Assembly: GCA_963709185.1 (NCBI GenBank)
Contig: CAVPVQ010000025.1
Coordinates: 1 to 64,000 of the forward strand
Length of the DNA stretch: 64,000 nucleotides
Source: Roseiarcus sp963709185
Lineage (GTDB): Bacteria; Pseudomonadota; Alphaproteobacteria; Rhizobiales; Beijerinckiaceae
Direction: 5' to 3'
The number at the start of each line of letters is the position of its first letter. Positions within the stretch are counted from its first letter, which is position 1. The translations under genes were made by a program, and so were the position numbers. Shown here piece by piece: positions 19,176-29,424 of the stretch. Under the pieces are notes generated by a model that searched no databases, had not been told where the DNA came from, and saw only the letters and a program-made list of their open reading frames with translations.

Positions 19176-19981
19176 GTGACCGATTATCGCAAGCTGTTCG
19201 ATCTTTCCGGCAAGACCGCGGTGGTGCTGGGCGCCGCGTCAGGCATCGGCAAGTCCTCGGCGGAGACCCTGGCGGGGCTCGGCGCGAGCGTCGTTTGCGG
19301 CGACCGCGATAGCGAGCGCTGCGAGGCGACAGCAGCCGGCATCCGCCGCGCTGGCGGCGAGGCCGAAGCGATGCTGGCCGACGCGGCAAGCGCCACCGAG
19401 GTCGATGCGCTTGCGGAAGCGGTTAAGGCGAAGTTTTCCCGTCTCGACATCGCCGTCACCACCCCGGGGCTGAATATCCGCAAAACTATCCTCGACTATA
19501 CGGAGGACGATCTCGACCGGGTCGTGAACCTCAACATCAAGGGCACGGTCTATTTCCTCCGCGCGTTTGGCCGCATCATGGTCGACCAGCGGGGGGAAGC
19601 TTGATCGCCTGCTCGTCGGTGCGCGCGGTCACCATCGAGCCTGGCCTTGCCGTCTATGGCTGCACCAAGGCGGCCATCGGTTTACTGGTCAAAGGCTTCG
19701 CTTCCGAAGTCGGCAGGTTCGGCGTGCGCGTCAACGCGATCGCGCCGAGCATCGCCGAGACGGCCTTGACCGCGCCGTTCAAACAGCGCCCCGACATTTA
19801 TAAGCTCTACGCTGCACACACGGTCTTCAATCGCTGGAGTTCGTCCGACGAGGTGGCGGCGGCGGTCGCTTTCCTCGCGTCCGATGCAGCAAGCTACGTC
19901 AGCGGCAGCACGCTATTCGTCGACGGCGGATGGACAGCCGTCGACGGTCCGCCTAGCGGCCTCACGGAATTGTCGCGGTGA
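19176..19981 (+). pseudogene. Short-chain dehydrogenase/reductase, one frameshift
   Basis: The GTG at 19176 has GGAGG 9 bases upstream. The Rossmann fold begins GKTAVVLGAASGIGKSSAE (TGxxxGIG variant) and continues with DIAVTTPGLN and VNLNIKGTVYFL. A G-run at about 19590 is one base short, so the frame breaks after DQRG. It resumes as SLIACSSVRAVTIEPGLAVY GCTKAAIGLLVKGFASE, which carries the active-site Tyr and Lys (YGCTK), and ends normally with FVDGGWTAVDG at 19981. The reconstructed length is about 268 residues. Probable substrate is a hydroxy acid or sugar acid; specificity is not readable. Confidence 0.8.
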
Positions 19982-20030
19982 AAGCCGCTGACGCTTCCAA
20001 CCGACGCCCACGAGACCGGTGCGAGCCATC

Positions 20031-21185
20031 GTGACGGAGCTGCCGCATCTATTCCGGCCGATCGGCCTGCGCGGCCTGACTTTGCCCAATCGCATCGTGG
20101 TGTCGCCGATGTGCCAGTACAGCGCTATCGAGGGCGTCCCGCAGGACTGGCACCTCCAGCATATCGGCTGCTTCGCCGCCTCGGGTCCCGCACTGGTGAT
20201 GGTCGAAGCCACCGGCGTCGAACCGATCGGCCGCATCTCGCCGCGCTGCACCGGCCTCTATTCCGACGACTGCGAGCGGGCGTTCGCCCATGTTGTCAGG
20301 ATCGTAAAGGGCATCGGCCTCGCCAAGGTCGGCATTCAGCTCGGCCATGCCGGCCGAAAGGCTTCGACCGCGCCCCCCGCCGAAGGCGGTAAACCCTTGC
20401 CGGCCGATGATCCGCAGGCATGGCGGACGCTCGGCCCTTCGGCGATCCCTTTCGCGCCCGACTGGCCGGCGCCGAAGGCGGCGGACCGAGACGATCTCGC
20501 GCGTCTGAGGCGCGCCTTCGTCGAGGCGGCGGAGCGAGCGCTGCGCGTGGGCTTCGACCTCGTCGAACTTCATTGCGCCCACGGCTATTTGCTGCATCAA
20601 TTCCTCTCGCCGCTGGCTAACCAGCGCACAGACGAATACGGCGGCTCGCTCGAGAACCGCATGCGCTTTCCCCTCGAAATCGCCTGCGCGGTGCGTCAGG
20701 CGTGGCCAAGCGACAGGCCGCTCGGTATGCGCATCAGCGCCACCGACTGGGCTGAGGGCGGCTTCAGCCCCGACGAGGCGGTGCGTTTCGTCGCCGCCGC
20801 CAAGGCCGAGGGTGTCGATTGCGTCTGCGTTTCGTCGGGCGGCATGACGCCGCATGGCCTTCCGCCGATGGCGGGTGGCGCGCCGGCGCTCGGCTATCAG
20901 GCTGGGCTCGCCGAAAAAGTGCGGCGCGAGACGGGCATGGTCACCCGCGCCGTCGGGTTGATCGTCGATCCGCATCAGGCCGAGGCGATCATCGCCAACG
21001 GCCAGGCCGATTTGGTGGCGCTGGCGCGCGCATTCCTCGACGATCCGCGCTGGGCCTGGCACGCCGCGGATGCGTTGGGCGTCTCGGCCGCCGCACCCTG
21101 CCCGGCGCAGTATCGGCGGGCTCGGCCCGATGCGTGGCCGGGCGCCGCGCTCCGCCCCCTCGACCGCGGGCAGGCGCCGCGGTGA
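20031..21185 (+). CDS. NADH:flavin oxidoreductase, Old Yellow Enzyme family (YqjM-like)
   Basis: An intact FMN-dependent ene-reductase of about 384 residues. Class-defining features are LTLPNRIVVSPMCQYSA with the flavin-tuning Cys, the loop GIQLGHAGRKAS, the substrate-binding pattern LHCAHGYLLHQFLSPLANQR, the EYGGSLENR signature and the late LVALARAFLDDPRWAWHAA. The GTG at 20031 gives the usual N-terminus MTELPHLF; a GTG at 20019 is an alternative. It lies 49 bases after the SDR gene and overlaps the following dehydrogenase start, so the three genes form one operon. Confidence 0.88.
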   Translation: MTELPHLFRPIGLRGLTLPNRIVVSPMCQYSAIEGVPQDWHLQHIGCFAASGPALVMVEATGVEPIGRISPRCTGLYSDDCERAFAHVVRIVKGIGLAKVGIQLGHAGRKASTAPPAEGGKPLPADDPQAWRTLGPSAIPFAPDWPAPKAADRDDLARLRRAFVEAAERALRVGFDLVELHCAHGYLLHQFLSPLANQRTDEYGGSLENRMRFPLEIACAVRQAWPSDRPLGMRISATDWAEGGFSPDEAVRFVAAAKAEGVDCVCVSSGGMTPHGLPPMAGGAPALGYQAGLAEKVRRETGMVTRAVGLIVDPHQAEAIIANGQADLVALARAFLDDPRWAWHAADALGVSAAAPCPAQYRRARPDAWPGAALRPLDRGQAPR

Positions 21186-22106
21186 GCGCCAGGATCGTCT
21201 TCATCGATTGCAACGATCAACTTCAGCCGGTGTTTGACGCCGTCGCGCGGCGCGACGATCCGCCGATTCTCGTCAACCGGACGGCGTTCGAGAGCCAGGA
21301 TTTGCCGCGCCTGCTCGAAGGCTGCCAAATCTGCATCGTCGATCATTCCTATATGCCGACCGATATCGTGGCGCGCTGCGGGGACCTGCGGCACGTCGTG
21401 TTCCTCGGCACTGGCCCGCAGAGCTATATGGACGTCGAGGCGCTGCGTCAGCTGGGCGTTACGAGTGCATGCGATCAAGGGATACGGCGACACTTCGGTT
21501 GCGGAGCACACGATCGCCCTGATGTTCGCGTGCGCGCGCGATCTTGCGCGCATGGACCGCGACATTCGCGGCGGTGTTTGGCGCCCACGCGAGGGTATGC
21601 AGCTTAAGGGAAGAAAACTGGGGATCATCGGCCTGGGCGGAATCGGCGCCGAAGTAGCGCGGATCGCGCGCGGCGTCGGCATGGAGATTCTCGCCTGGAA
21701 CCGGACGCCGCGACTGGATTTTGGGGCGCCGATAGCGATCGAGGATCTCCTCGGGACTGCCGACGTCGTTTCACTGCATCTCGCCCTGACGGAAGACACC
21801 AAAGGCTTTCTTGGTCGCACCCAACTGGCAATGATGAAACAGGGCGCGATGCTCATCAACACAGCGCGAGGGGCGCTGGTCGACGAGCAAGCGCTGATTG
21901 ACGCCTTGAACGGGGGCCATATCGCTCGCGCCGGGCTCGATGTCTTTGCTCTCGAACCACTGCGAGCCGACCATCCACTCGCTAGGCTCGACACCGTCAC
22001 GCTGAGCGCGCATTCGGGATTTCGCACTTACGAGGCCTCGGCGACGCTGCTCAACTGCGCGCTCGACATAGTGCGACGGCTTGCGGTGGAGGATTTCAGG
22101 CGTTGA
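21182..22106 (+). pseudogene. D-2-hydroxyacid dehydrogenase (NAD-binding), one frameshift
   Basis: The GTG at 21182 overlaps the TGA of the OYE gene. The N-terminal domain reads SARIVFIDCNDQLQPVFDAV...MDVEALRQLGV. Near 21470 one extra base shifts the frame, and it continues as HAIKGYGDTSVAEHTIALMF ACARDLARMDRDIRGGVW. The NAD domain is complete: GRKLGIIGLGGIGAEVA, the catalytic Arg in NTARG, Glu in ALEPL, and His in LSAHSGFRT. Length about 307 residues. With the SDR it suggests interconversion of 2-hydroxy and 2-oxo acids imported by the flanking TRAP systems. Confidence 0.8.
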
Positions 22107-22241
22107 GGAACAGATGGGTCTGCGCGAGGCTCCCCGTTCGGGCGCGGCTCGTTTCGGGCGATGGACGATTATGGGCGACGTAAGTGGAGCGTCCGGCTCG
22201 TATTGCGACTGCTGAAGTTTCGCCCGCGATGGGCTTTCCGC

Positions 22242-24137
22242 CTACTGATAGCCGAGCAAGTGGGGCAGCCAAAGCGTCAGACCTGGAATGAATGCTATCA
22301 TCAGCAGGCAAACGAACAACAGTCCGAGATAGCCAAGCATCGGTCTGATTGTGACTTCTATCGGCACGTCGCCGATGAGACACGCGCCATAAAGGCCGAG
22401 CCCGAGCGGCGGCGCGAACAGACCGATGCCCATGGCGATCACCAGCACGACGCCGAAGTGCAACCCCCCGATGCCAATCTGAGCCGCCACCGGCACGAGC
22501 AACGGGCCGAAGATGATCAGCGCCGCCGCGCCCTCCAGCACCGAACCCATGACGATCAGGATGAGGATCGACAGAATCAGGAACAGCCAAGCGCCGCCCT
22601 CGTGCGAAAGAGCGATCATGAAATGCGCCAGCGCGTGCGGAATCTGCTGCAGCGTCAGCACGAACGCGAGCGACTGCGCGGCGGCGACAATAAACAGCAC
22701 GAGCCCGGAGCGGGTCGCCGCGTGGACGAAACTGCGCGCCGCGGCGCGAGGTCCGAGCTCGCGGAACGCCAGTCCCCCGACCGCGAGCGCGTAGAAGGCG
22801 GCGAATGCGGAAATCTCGGTCGCGGTCGCAATCCCCGATCTGAAGCCGCCGAAGATGATGACGAGCAGCCCCAACGTCACCGCCGCGCCGCCCCAGAGTT
22901 TGGCGAGCGGCGCCTTGACCGCGGTCGCCGCCTCGGAGAACCGCGCCTCGCCGCCGAACAGGATTGCCACCGCAATCAGGGCGAGCGCCATCAGCAATGC
23001 CGGCAGCAAGCCCGCCATGAACAGGCCGCCGATGGAAATGTTGGCGACGAACCCCAGGATGATCAGGTTTATGCAGGGCGGGATCGTCTCCGCCATCACT
23101 GCGGAGGCGGCCAGCAACGCAACTGCGCTGCCGGGGTTTTGCCCTGCACGCCTGGCCGCCGGGACGAGCACTGAGCCCACCGCCGCGACGTCGGCCATCT
23201 TCGAGCCGGAAATTCCCGAAAAGATCACCATGGACAACACCATGACGACATTCAGCCCACCGCGAACGCGCCCGACGAGGCGTTCCAGTAGCGCGATCAG
23301 CCGAACGGACATGCCGTTCGCCTCCATCAGGTACCCCACCAGGACGAAGAACGGGATTGCGAGCAGGACGAAGTTGTCGATGCCGCGCGCCATTTGCTGC
23401 GCGAAAATCATGCCGGGTAGCGCGCCTTCCATCCAGGTGAACATCAGCGAGGAGAAGGCGAGCGCGAAGCCGATCGGCACGCCGCCGATCACGCAGCCGA
23501 TAAACGCCGCGACCAAGGGCGGCCCCGAGGGCGACGCCGCGCCCGCTGCGACCGAACTCCAGGCATAGGCGACGCCGGCAAACGCAAGCGCCATCAGCAA
23601 GGCTATCACAATGTCTTGCCTGCGCCGACGCAACAACTGCGCCAGAGCGAAGACCGTCATGCAGACCGCGCCGGCGCCCATCGGATAGAATGTCAGTTCC
23701 AGGGGCAGGCCCGAGCCTGTCGTCTGGCCCGTCGTGAAGCGGCCAAGCGCGATCGCATACCACGCCACTGACGCGGCGGTGACGAGCACAACCAGAGCCG
23801 CCATCGCCCCCACGCGCTCGCGTGTCCGCGGTCCCAGCTTCCCGATGAAGAATGCGACGCCGATGTTCTCGTTGCGCGCAAGAGCCCCCGCCGCGCCGAA
23901 GAAGCTCAGCGCCACCATCAGGCCGCGCGCCACGTCGTCGGACCACTCGATCGGCGCCGCCAGCACATACCGATAGAACACCGAAAGCAGCACCACGCAG
24001 AGGTCCGCCGCGAGCAGGAGCGCCGCGACCGCGTCAACCAACCTCAACAGCAGCGTCAACGCGTCGTGTGCCGCGCGGCAAGGAAAAGTCGCCAGACCGG
24101 GCACTTCGGTTTGCGCAGGCTCACCGGCGAAATTCAA
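22242..24137 (-). CDS. Fused TRAP transporter permease DctQ-DctM (intact)
   Basis: The 631-residue membrane protein is a DctQ domain (about residues 25-200, four helices, WSDDVARGLMVALSFFGAAG) fused to a 12-helix DctM domain. The DctM part carries the family motifs FALAFSSLMFTWMEG, LLAIPFFVLVGYLMEANGMS, FSGISGSKMADVAAVGSVLV and VMAETIPPCINLIILG. The start ATG lies 3 bases from the stop of the DctP gene upstream, so the two are co-transcribed. It would import an organic acid with Na+ or H+. It is a complete counterpart of the broken fusion at 16.3-18.3 kb. Confidence 0.9.
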   Translation of the reverse strand: MNFAGEPAQTEVPGLATFPCRAAHDALTLLLRLVDAVAALLLAADLCVVLLSVFYRYVLAAPIEWSDDVARGLMVALSFFGAAGALARNENIGVAFFIGKLGPRTRERVGAMAALVVLVTAASVAWYAIALGRFTTGQTTGSGLPLELTFYPMGAGAVCMTVFALAQLLRRRRQDIVIALLMALAFAGVAYAWSSVAAGAASPSGPPLVAAFIGCVIGGVPIGFALAFSSLMFTWMEGALPGMIFAQQMARGIDNFVLLAIPFFVLVGYLMEANGMSVRLIALLERLVGRVRGGLNVVMVLSMVIFSGISGSKMADVAAVGSVLVPAARRAGQNPGSAVALLAASAVMAETIPPCINLIILGFVANISIGGLFMAGLLPALLMALALIAVAILFGGEARFSEAATAVKAPLAKLWGGAAVTLGLLVIIFGGFRSGIATATEISAFAAFYALAVGGLAFRELGPRAAARSFVHAATRSGLVLFIVAAAQSLAFVLTLQQIPHALAHFMIALSHEGGAWLFLILSILILIVMGSVLEGAAALIIFGPLLVPVAAQIGIGGLHFGVVLVIAMGIGLFAPPLGLGLYGACLIGDVPIEVTIRPMLGYLGLLFVCLLMIAFIPGLTLWLPHLLGYQ

Positions 24138-24140
24138 GCG

Positions 24141-25152
24141 TCAGGCCTTGGCGCTGTGAATGATGTCGATTATCGGCTTGGCTTCCGGATGGGCCTGGAT
24201 GAAGGCGTCGGTCTGCGGCAGCACACGCTCCCGGAACGGCTCGCGATCAACGGCGATGACGGTGACGCCCTTCTGCTTCAATGCCTCCATCGCCTCATTT
24301 TCGGCTGCGAGCGCACGGATTCGGGTGTCTGCCGCAGCCTTCGTGGCAGCCGCGAGGAATTGGTCGCGCAAGGGAGTCGCCATGCGCGTCAGCGTCACGT
24401 TGCTGCAAAACACGCCGAGCGCCGAAAAATTGTGCTCGAGTCAGCGAGTAAAACTTGGCGGTCTCGTAGAACTTGCTGGCGAGGATCGTCGGCGGATCGT
24501 GCTCCAACCCGTCGAGAACCCCAGCCTGGAGAGCGGTGTAAATCTCGCCGAACGCGAGCGGCGTCGCCGCGGCGCCCATCAGGCGCAGGCATTCTGTGAT
24601 AATCTTGTTGGGAAGGGTGCGGATACGTTTGCCCGCGAGGTCGGCGGGCGTATTGATCGGCGTCTTGCACAACACGCTGCGGGCGCCGAAGTTATAGGCC
24701 CAACCGATGATCTGTGTGTCGGCGCCGGCCCGAAGCGCCGCCTCCAGCGGCTTCGCCGCGCCAGCGTCAAGCGCCCTGGTTTGCTGGGGGAAGCTCTCAA
24801 AGAGATAGCCGAGGTCCAGCAAGCCGATCAGCGGCACGACATTCGCCCAGATCGAGGTGCCCGTGACCATCAAGTCGATGACGCCAAGCTTGACGGAGTT
24901 GACGACATCGATCTCTTGACCCAGTTCGTTGTTCGGGAAGAACTGCACGTCAATCTGCTCGGCGAGTCCGTCGGCGCCCAAGTGTTTGACGAGGTTGTCG
25001 TAATAGACGCGGCCATTGGCGAATTTCGGATCGTTCGGCAGCGAGGACGACAGTCGCAAGCTGACCCGAGCGGCGCGCGCGGAGCCAATGACAGCGGGCG
25101 CAAGCGCGATGCCGATCAGCACGGATCGACGGCTCGTATGATGGACTCTCAT
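24141..25152 (-). pseudogene. TRAP transporter substrate-binding protein (DctP), one frameshift
   Basis: The start at 25152 opens MRVHHTSRRSVLIGIALAPA, a Tat-like signal. The mature part is a typical DctP: LRLSSSLPNDPKFANGRVYY, FFPNNELGQEIDVVNSVKLG, RTLPNKIITECLRLMGAAAT PLAFGEIYTALQAGVLDGLE. After FYETAKFYSLT one extra C near 24437 shifts the frame, and it resumes as EHNFSALGVFCSNVTLTRMA to the stop at 24141. Length about 336 residues reconstructed. It delivers ligand to the permease 3 bases downstream. Confidence 0.8.
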
Positions 25153-25698
25153 GGCCGAAGCGCTCCCACCCGCTATAGGCTAGCGTCGATTCACGACATT
25201 GGTCGCCAAGGCTACTCCGATTACCTGACAACTGGCAAGATTGGCTCTCTCTGATTGCGGCCTCGCCAGATCGGATCGCCACGAGAGCTTCGGTCTTGCT
25301 CGCGCGGCGACATCCCGACTCTGTTCGCTCGTTGAGCTCGAGCGCGGTCAGCGATGCCTTCTAGAGGGGGAGACGCCCGAGCGCCTGTCGCGTCGCCGCT
25401 CGCTTTGCAACCGCAACCGCGGATCGGCGACCGCGCCGCTCTTGGCGCGACGACAAATGCGCCGCGGCGACAGCCGCTAGTTGGCCACGCCACTAGCGGC
25501 TTGACATGGGAGTGTTACGCGCACACGGCGTTCCACGGCACTGATGCGATACCGCGTCGATTCAAGACGGTCGCATCGAGCGTCGGGCAGCCTTGTTCGC
25601 CGACGCTCGATTCAACCAATTTCAGGTCAATGGCGCACCGCTGTCCGCCGAGCAGGAAAATGCTATCTTGCCTCCCGTTTCCGTACTCGTGAGACGCG
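25153..25698. other. Intergenic, promoters of the flanking divergent genes expected
   Basis: This 545-base gap separates the DctP gene (leftward) and the amidohydrolase (rightward). A TTGACA at about 25501 could be a -35 box for the rightward gene, but no convincing -10 box follows at the right distance. Small ORFs here show no domain. I see no RNA gene or repeat. Confidence 0.4.
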
Positions 25699-26667
25699 AT
25701 GGAGACAATCGTGCGAGCAAAGATGGATCGACGCACGCTGCTAAAGGGCGCGACCATCGTCGCAGGCGGCTCCGCCGCCGCGGGCGCGGCGGCGGTGCAA
25801 GGCACGCAATATTCATTGGGCTTGGAGCGTCCGAGGACTGCGGCGCCGGCCGGCGCTACGGACACGCATATCCATGTCTACGACAGTCGCTTTCCCGTCG
25901 CGCTGAGCGCCAGGCTACGACCGCCGGACGCCAGTGTTGATGAATATCGCCTTTTGCAGCGACGCCTTGGGCTCAGTCGCGTGGTGGTCGTTCAACCCTC
26001 GACCTACGGCGTCGACAACAGCTGCACACTGAATGCGGTCGCCCAACTGGGCCCGACAATCGCGCGCGCTGTCGCCGTTGTCGACACAAGCGTCACCGAC
26101 GCCGAACTCAAACAACTCGATACACTCGGCGTGCGCGCCATCCGGTTCAACTTCGTGATGTCCGGAGGGTCGACCGCGGCCGACATGCTGGAGCCATTAT
26201 CGAAGCGTATTAGCGACCTCGGCTGGCACGTCCAGATTCACATGACAGCCGATCAAATCGTCCAATCCGAAAATCTCTTCGCCCATCTAGTCTCGCCCAT
26301 CCTGTTCGATCACCGCGGTCGCATTCCGCCGGAGATGGGAACGGGCCATCCGGCTTATGCGGTCATCCGCAAGCTGCTCGACGCCGGTCGGACCTGGGTC
26401 AAGTTGTCGAGCGCTTATCAGGACTCAAAACTCGGGCCGCCGACCTATGCTGACATCGCGCCGGTCGCCAAGGCCTTCGTAAATGCCGCCCCCGAACGCA
26501 TGCTTTGGGGCAGCGACTGGCCGCATCCGACCGAAAAGGCGAGCGCCAAACCCGATGATGCGATTCTATTTGATCTTCTCGCCGACTGGGCGCCGACGGA
26601 GGAGTTGCGACAGCGCATCCTCGTGGACAATCCAGCCGAACTTTTCGGCTTTCCGAGCCGAAGCTAG
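25699..26667 (+). CDS. Amidohydrolase family protein (2-pyrone-4,6-dicarboxylate hydrolase-like)
   Basis: 322 residues, with an alternative start at 25723 (MDRRTLLKGATIVAGGSAAA) that gives a Tat-type signal at the very N-terminus. The TIM-barrel metal site shows as TDTHIHVYDSRFP (first two His), LGWHVQIHMTADQIVQ, LFDHRGRIPP and the final WGSDWPHP with the active-site Asp. The layout matches LigI/galactarolactone-isomerase-like amidohydrolases that hydrolyse lactones of dicarboxylic acids. A signal peptide would put it in the periplasm, unusual for LigI. It stands alone between a TRAP system and a GntR regulator. Confidence 0.78.
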   Translation: METIVRAKMDRRTLLKGATIVAGGSAAAGAAAVQGTQYSLGLERPRTAAPAGATDTHIHVYDSRFPVALSARLRPPDASVDEYRLLQRRLGLSRVVVVQPSTYGVDNSCTLNAVAQLGPTIARAVAVVDTSVTDAELKQLDTLGVRAIRFNFVMSGGSTAADMLEPLSKRISDLGWHVQIHMTADQIVQSENLFAHLVSPILFDHRGRIPPEMGTGHPAYAVIRKLLDAGRTWVKLSSAYQDSKLGPPTYADIAPVAKAFVNAAPERMLWGSDWPHPTEKASAKPDDAILFDLLADWAPTEELRQRILVDNPAELFGFPSRS

Positions 26668-26786
26668 CGGCATCTCTCTCAGCGGAGCGGCGCGGACAAA
26701 AAAACTCGACGGTCCATCGACACGCCTCGGCGTCGCGCCGATTGACTTTCCCTCATGCCCCTAGAGGCAACATGAGATCTCGCTGC

Positions 26787-27599
26787 TTACCGCGCCACGA
26801 AGCTATCAGGCGCTTCATTGACCGCGCCAGCTTCAGCGGCAACGGGAACGCGCGAGGCAATTTTCTGATATCGATGCAGCGAGTTTGATAGGTGACGTCG
26901 GGCGGCGTTGCGCGCCCTCAGTGCATTACCCGAGCGAATCGCCTCGTAGATGGCGACGTGCTCAGCTTGAATTCGACGCAGATATTGGTCACGCTGGCCG
27001 TCGCTCTCCCTTTCCACATTGATCATCTGGCGGGGAATGATGAAGTGACCCAGAAATTGGAGCAATTGGGGAAAATAGCGATTCCCCGCGGAACGAAAGA
27101 TGGCGAGGTGAAACTCGAAATCGGCGTTGATCGCGTTGCCGCCACTCTCGATTTCCGAGTCAATCGCCAGTAACGCCGCCTTGATTTGCGCCAACTCTTC
27201 GCTGGAATGGCGCTCGGCGGCCAAGCCCGAAGCTTCGATCTCTATGCTCATGCGCAGTTCAAGCAGCCGCAGGACGTCCGCCACCGACTTCAGGTCGCTC
27301 TGATCGATACGGAAGGGCCAGCGCTGCACGTCGCTCGCAACAAAAGCGCCGAGCCCCTGCCGTGTCGTGACGAGCCCATCGGCCCGCAACGCCGCGACTG
27401 CCTCCCGCACGACGGTTCGACTTACACCAGTCACCGCCGACAATTCCTGTTCCGTCGGGAGACGCGCTCCAGGAAGCAGGCGTCCACCTCGGATCTCGGC
27501 GGAGAGCCTTTGGGCCAATTCCTGCGTCCGATTGAGCCCCGGACGTAGTGTGAGTGAAAGAGTTGTGGTTTTCTTCACGAGGGCGTGCCGTCCGTTCAA
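26787..27599 (-). CDS. GntR/FadR-family transcriptional regulator (intact)
   Basis: 270 residues. The winged helix is at about 25-90: RTQELAQRLSAEIRGGRLLP, LPTEQELSAVTGVSRTVVRE AVAALRADGLV and QGLGAFVAS. The C-terminal FCD domain follows (VLRLLELRMSIEIEASGLAA, NADFEFHLAIFRSAGN, AEHVAIYEAIRSGNALRARN AARRHL), with the Asp/His set for a metal or acid ligand. It is divergent from the 5-dehydro-4-deoxyglucarate dehydratase gene, so hexarate control is a reasonable inference. A promoter with an embedded palindrome-like box lies about 250 bases upstream. Confidence 0.88.
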   Translation of the reverse strand: MNGRHALVKKTTTLSLTLRPGLNRTQELAQRLSAEIRGGRLLPGARLPTEQELSAVTGVSRTVVREAVAALRADGLVTTRQGLGAFVASDVQRWPFRIDQSDLKSVADVLRLLELRMSIEIEASGLAAERHSSEELAQIKAALLAIDSEIESGGNAINADFEFHLAIFRSAGNRYFPQLLQFLGHFIIPRQMINVERESDGQRDQYLRRIQAEHVAIYEAIRSGNALRARNAARRHLSNSLHRYQKIASRVPVAAEAGAVNEAPDSFVAR

Positions 27600-27843
27600 G
27601 TAATTTCGTCAACTCGTAGTGCACCAGGCCCGTGCGACACAAGTGCCAGTTGACGGATTTCCAGAATCAGTTGCGTCGTTTCAAGACTTGGGCAAATTCG
27701 CTTGGAGCGGCGCCGGGTTTGATCGCGGCCGACGGCTGGCGCCTCACCAAACTTTGGCCGGGCGCAATGAAGTCGGCGCTGCCGCGGCATTCCTGAAACA
27801 GGTTGTTCCGACGTGAATGAGATGTTCTCAGGCGACGAAAATT

Positions 27844-27875
27844 AATATAGCATGACATCTGGTCATCATACAAAT
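27844..27875 (-). promoter_or_regulatory. Candidate promoter and operator upstream of the intact GntR gene
   Basis: On the minus strand TTGTAT (27873-27868) and TATATT (27849-27844) are separated by 18 bases, a good sigma-70 pair. The -35 box overlaps the box GGTCATCATACAAAT (27861-27875). Its GGT...ACA halves recall FadR-type GntR sites, and it recurs exactly at 32917-32931. The rest of the 27600-28284 gap shows no gene. Confidence 0.5.
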
Positions 27876-28284
27876 AGCTTGTCTCGACCGACGGCGGATG
27901 ATATGCGACCTGGGCAGCCCGGGAATTTTCTGCGGACGCTTCGAGTGGCGCGAAGCCGTGCCGCCCCCCGAGATAGGGGGCGGAGTTGTTTGCGCGGCTC
28001 AAATCGAGACGGGAGCAACGGTTGCGTGCGGGCTCCTTTGGCGGGAGCACCAAGCGTCTTGGCGGGTAGCCGTTCCCGATCAGCGGGGCCGCATCGGCGA
28101 TCTAACGAGAGGACTTTCGCGCGCTGAATTTGCCGGCTTGGGCGGGTCGGATTTGGGCGCCGACCGAATTCGAACTGTCGCGCTTTTTTCCCGAACGCTA
28201 GATCGCGTCGAATCTGCCCCAATGCTGTAGGCGCGGGAGATTGAGACTGCCGGCTCAGGGCTGCATCACCAACAGAGGTCACAT

Positions 28285-29202
28285 ATGGCGAGCCATCCTG
28301 AGCATTTGAAAGCGACGATCGGAAATGGGCTGTTGTCCTTTCCGGTCACGCATTTCACGGCGGAAGGAGCCTTCGATTCCGAAGCCTATCAATCGCATGT
28401 TGAATATGCCCTCAACCACGGCCCAGCTGCGTTGTTCGCGGCGGGAGGAACGGGCGAATTCTTTTCGCTCGATCTCGACGAATACGAACGCGTTATCGTG
28501 AGCGCCGTCGATGCTGCCGTGGGCAGAGCGCCCGTCGTCGCCGGCGTCGGCTACGGCACGGCCCTTGCGACGGAATTTGCGCGCCGGGCCGAGCGCGCCG
28601 GCGCTGACGGAATATTGTTGTTGCCTCCCTATCTCGTGCAAGTGGAGCAGGAAGGTCTGTTTCGCCATGTCGCCGCGCTTTGTAGAGCGGTCGGCATCGG
28701 CGTGATCGTCTATCATCGTGACAACAGCCTGTTCGAACTCGATACCCTTCGACGGCTGTGTGAGGCTCATCCCAATCTGATTGGATTCAAGGATGGCCAC
28801 GGACAGGTGGAACAGCTGGCTTCTTTCATTTCAATTTTGCGCGATCGATTGGTCTATGTCGGGGGAATGCCGACGGCGGAAGTTTATGCGAACGCAAACC
28901 ATGGCATCGGGGTCTCGACTTACTCGTCAGCCATATTCAATTTTATTCCTGAATTCGCGTTGCGGTATTATGCCGCGGTTCAGGTGGGGGACGGTGCGTT
29001 TACGAGCGAAGCGCTGCGAAGCTTTTTTGTGCCTTACCTCGCCATACGAAACCGGCGGCGCGGCTACGCCGTCAGCATCGTCAAGGCGGGGTTGCGCCTT
29101 GTCGGCCGCTCGGCCGGACCCGTTCGCGCGCCGCTGATCGATCTCAGCGCGCAGGAGGATGGGCTCTTGGCCGCGCTCATCGAACGCGCGAACGGGCTAT
29201 AG
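28285..29202 (+). CDS. kdgD: 5-dehydro-4-deoxyglucarate dehydratase
   Basis: The 305-residue DapA-superfamily enzyme starts MASHPEHLKATIGNGLLSFP VTHF. The Schiff-base lysine is K169 in LIGFKDGHGQVE, and the proton-relay tyrosine is Y143 in VIVYHRDN. FAAGGTGEFFSLDLDEYERV is the substrate-phosphate/carboxylate loop. KDGD decarboxylates and dehydrates 5-dehydro-4-deoxy-D-glucarate to 2,5-dioxopentanoate in glucarate/galactarate breakdown. It has a GAGGT-type site and is followed at 220 bases by an ABC importer, probably for the hexarate. No uxaC, garD or gudD gene is visible. Confidence 0.9.
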   Translation: MASHPEHLKATIGNGLLSFPVTHFTAEGAFDSEAYQSHVEYALNHGPAALFAAGGTGEFFSLDLDEYERVIVSAVDAAVGRAPVVAGVGYGTALATEFARRAERAGADGILLLPPYLVQVEQEGLFRHVAALCRAVGIGVIVYHRDNSLFELDTLRRLCEAHPNLIGFKDGHGQVEQLASFISILRDRLVYVGGMPTAEVYANANHGIGVSTYSSAIFNFIPEFALRYYAAVQVGDGAFTSEALRSFFVPYLAIRNRRRGYAVSIVKAGLRLVGRSAGPVRAPLIDLSAQEDGLLAALIERANGL

Positions 29203-29424
29203 CGAGTTCGCCCGCTCCTGGCCGCACCCAGCTTCGACGGAAGGGACGAGGCCAAAGGAAATAGCGACACGTTTAAATCGCCGGGGTCCACAGCGGAGGG
29301 GTCTCGTGGCAGTAGGCGATACGAAGGCCTTTCCCCGATTTTACGGGTTCGGAGGGCAAGAGGCAAAATGCGAAGGGAAAAGACCCCGCGAAGAGCACAG
29401 GCTGGGGCATCACGGGAGGAACGG

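Noticed and set aside
22096..23946. 616-codon minus-strand ORF
   Set aside because: A +1 shadow of the intact DctQM gene; it lacks membrane segments and has skewed Arg content.
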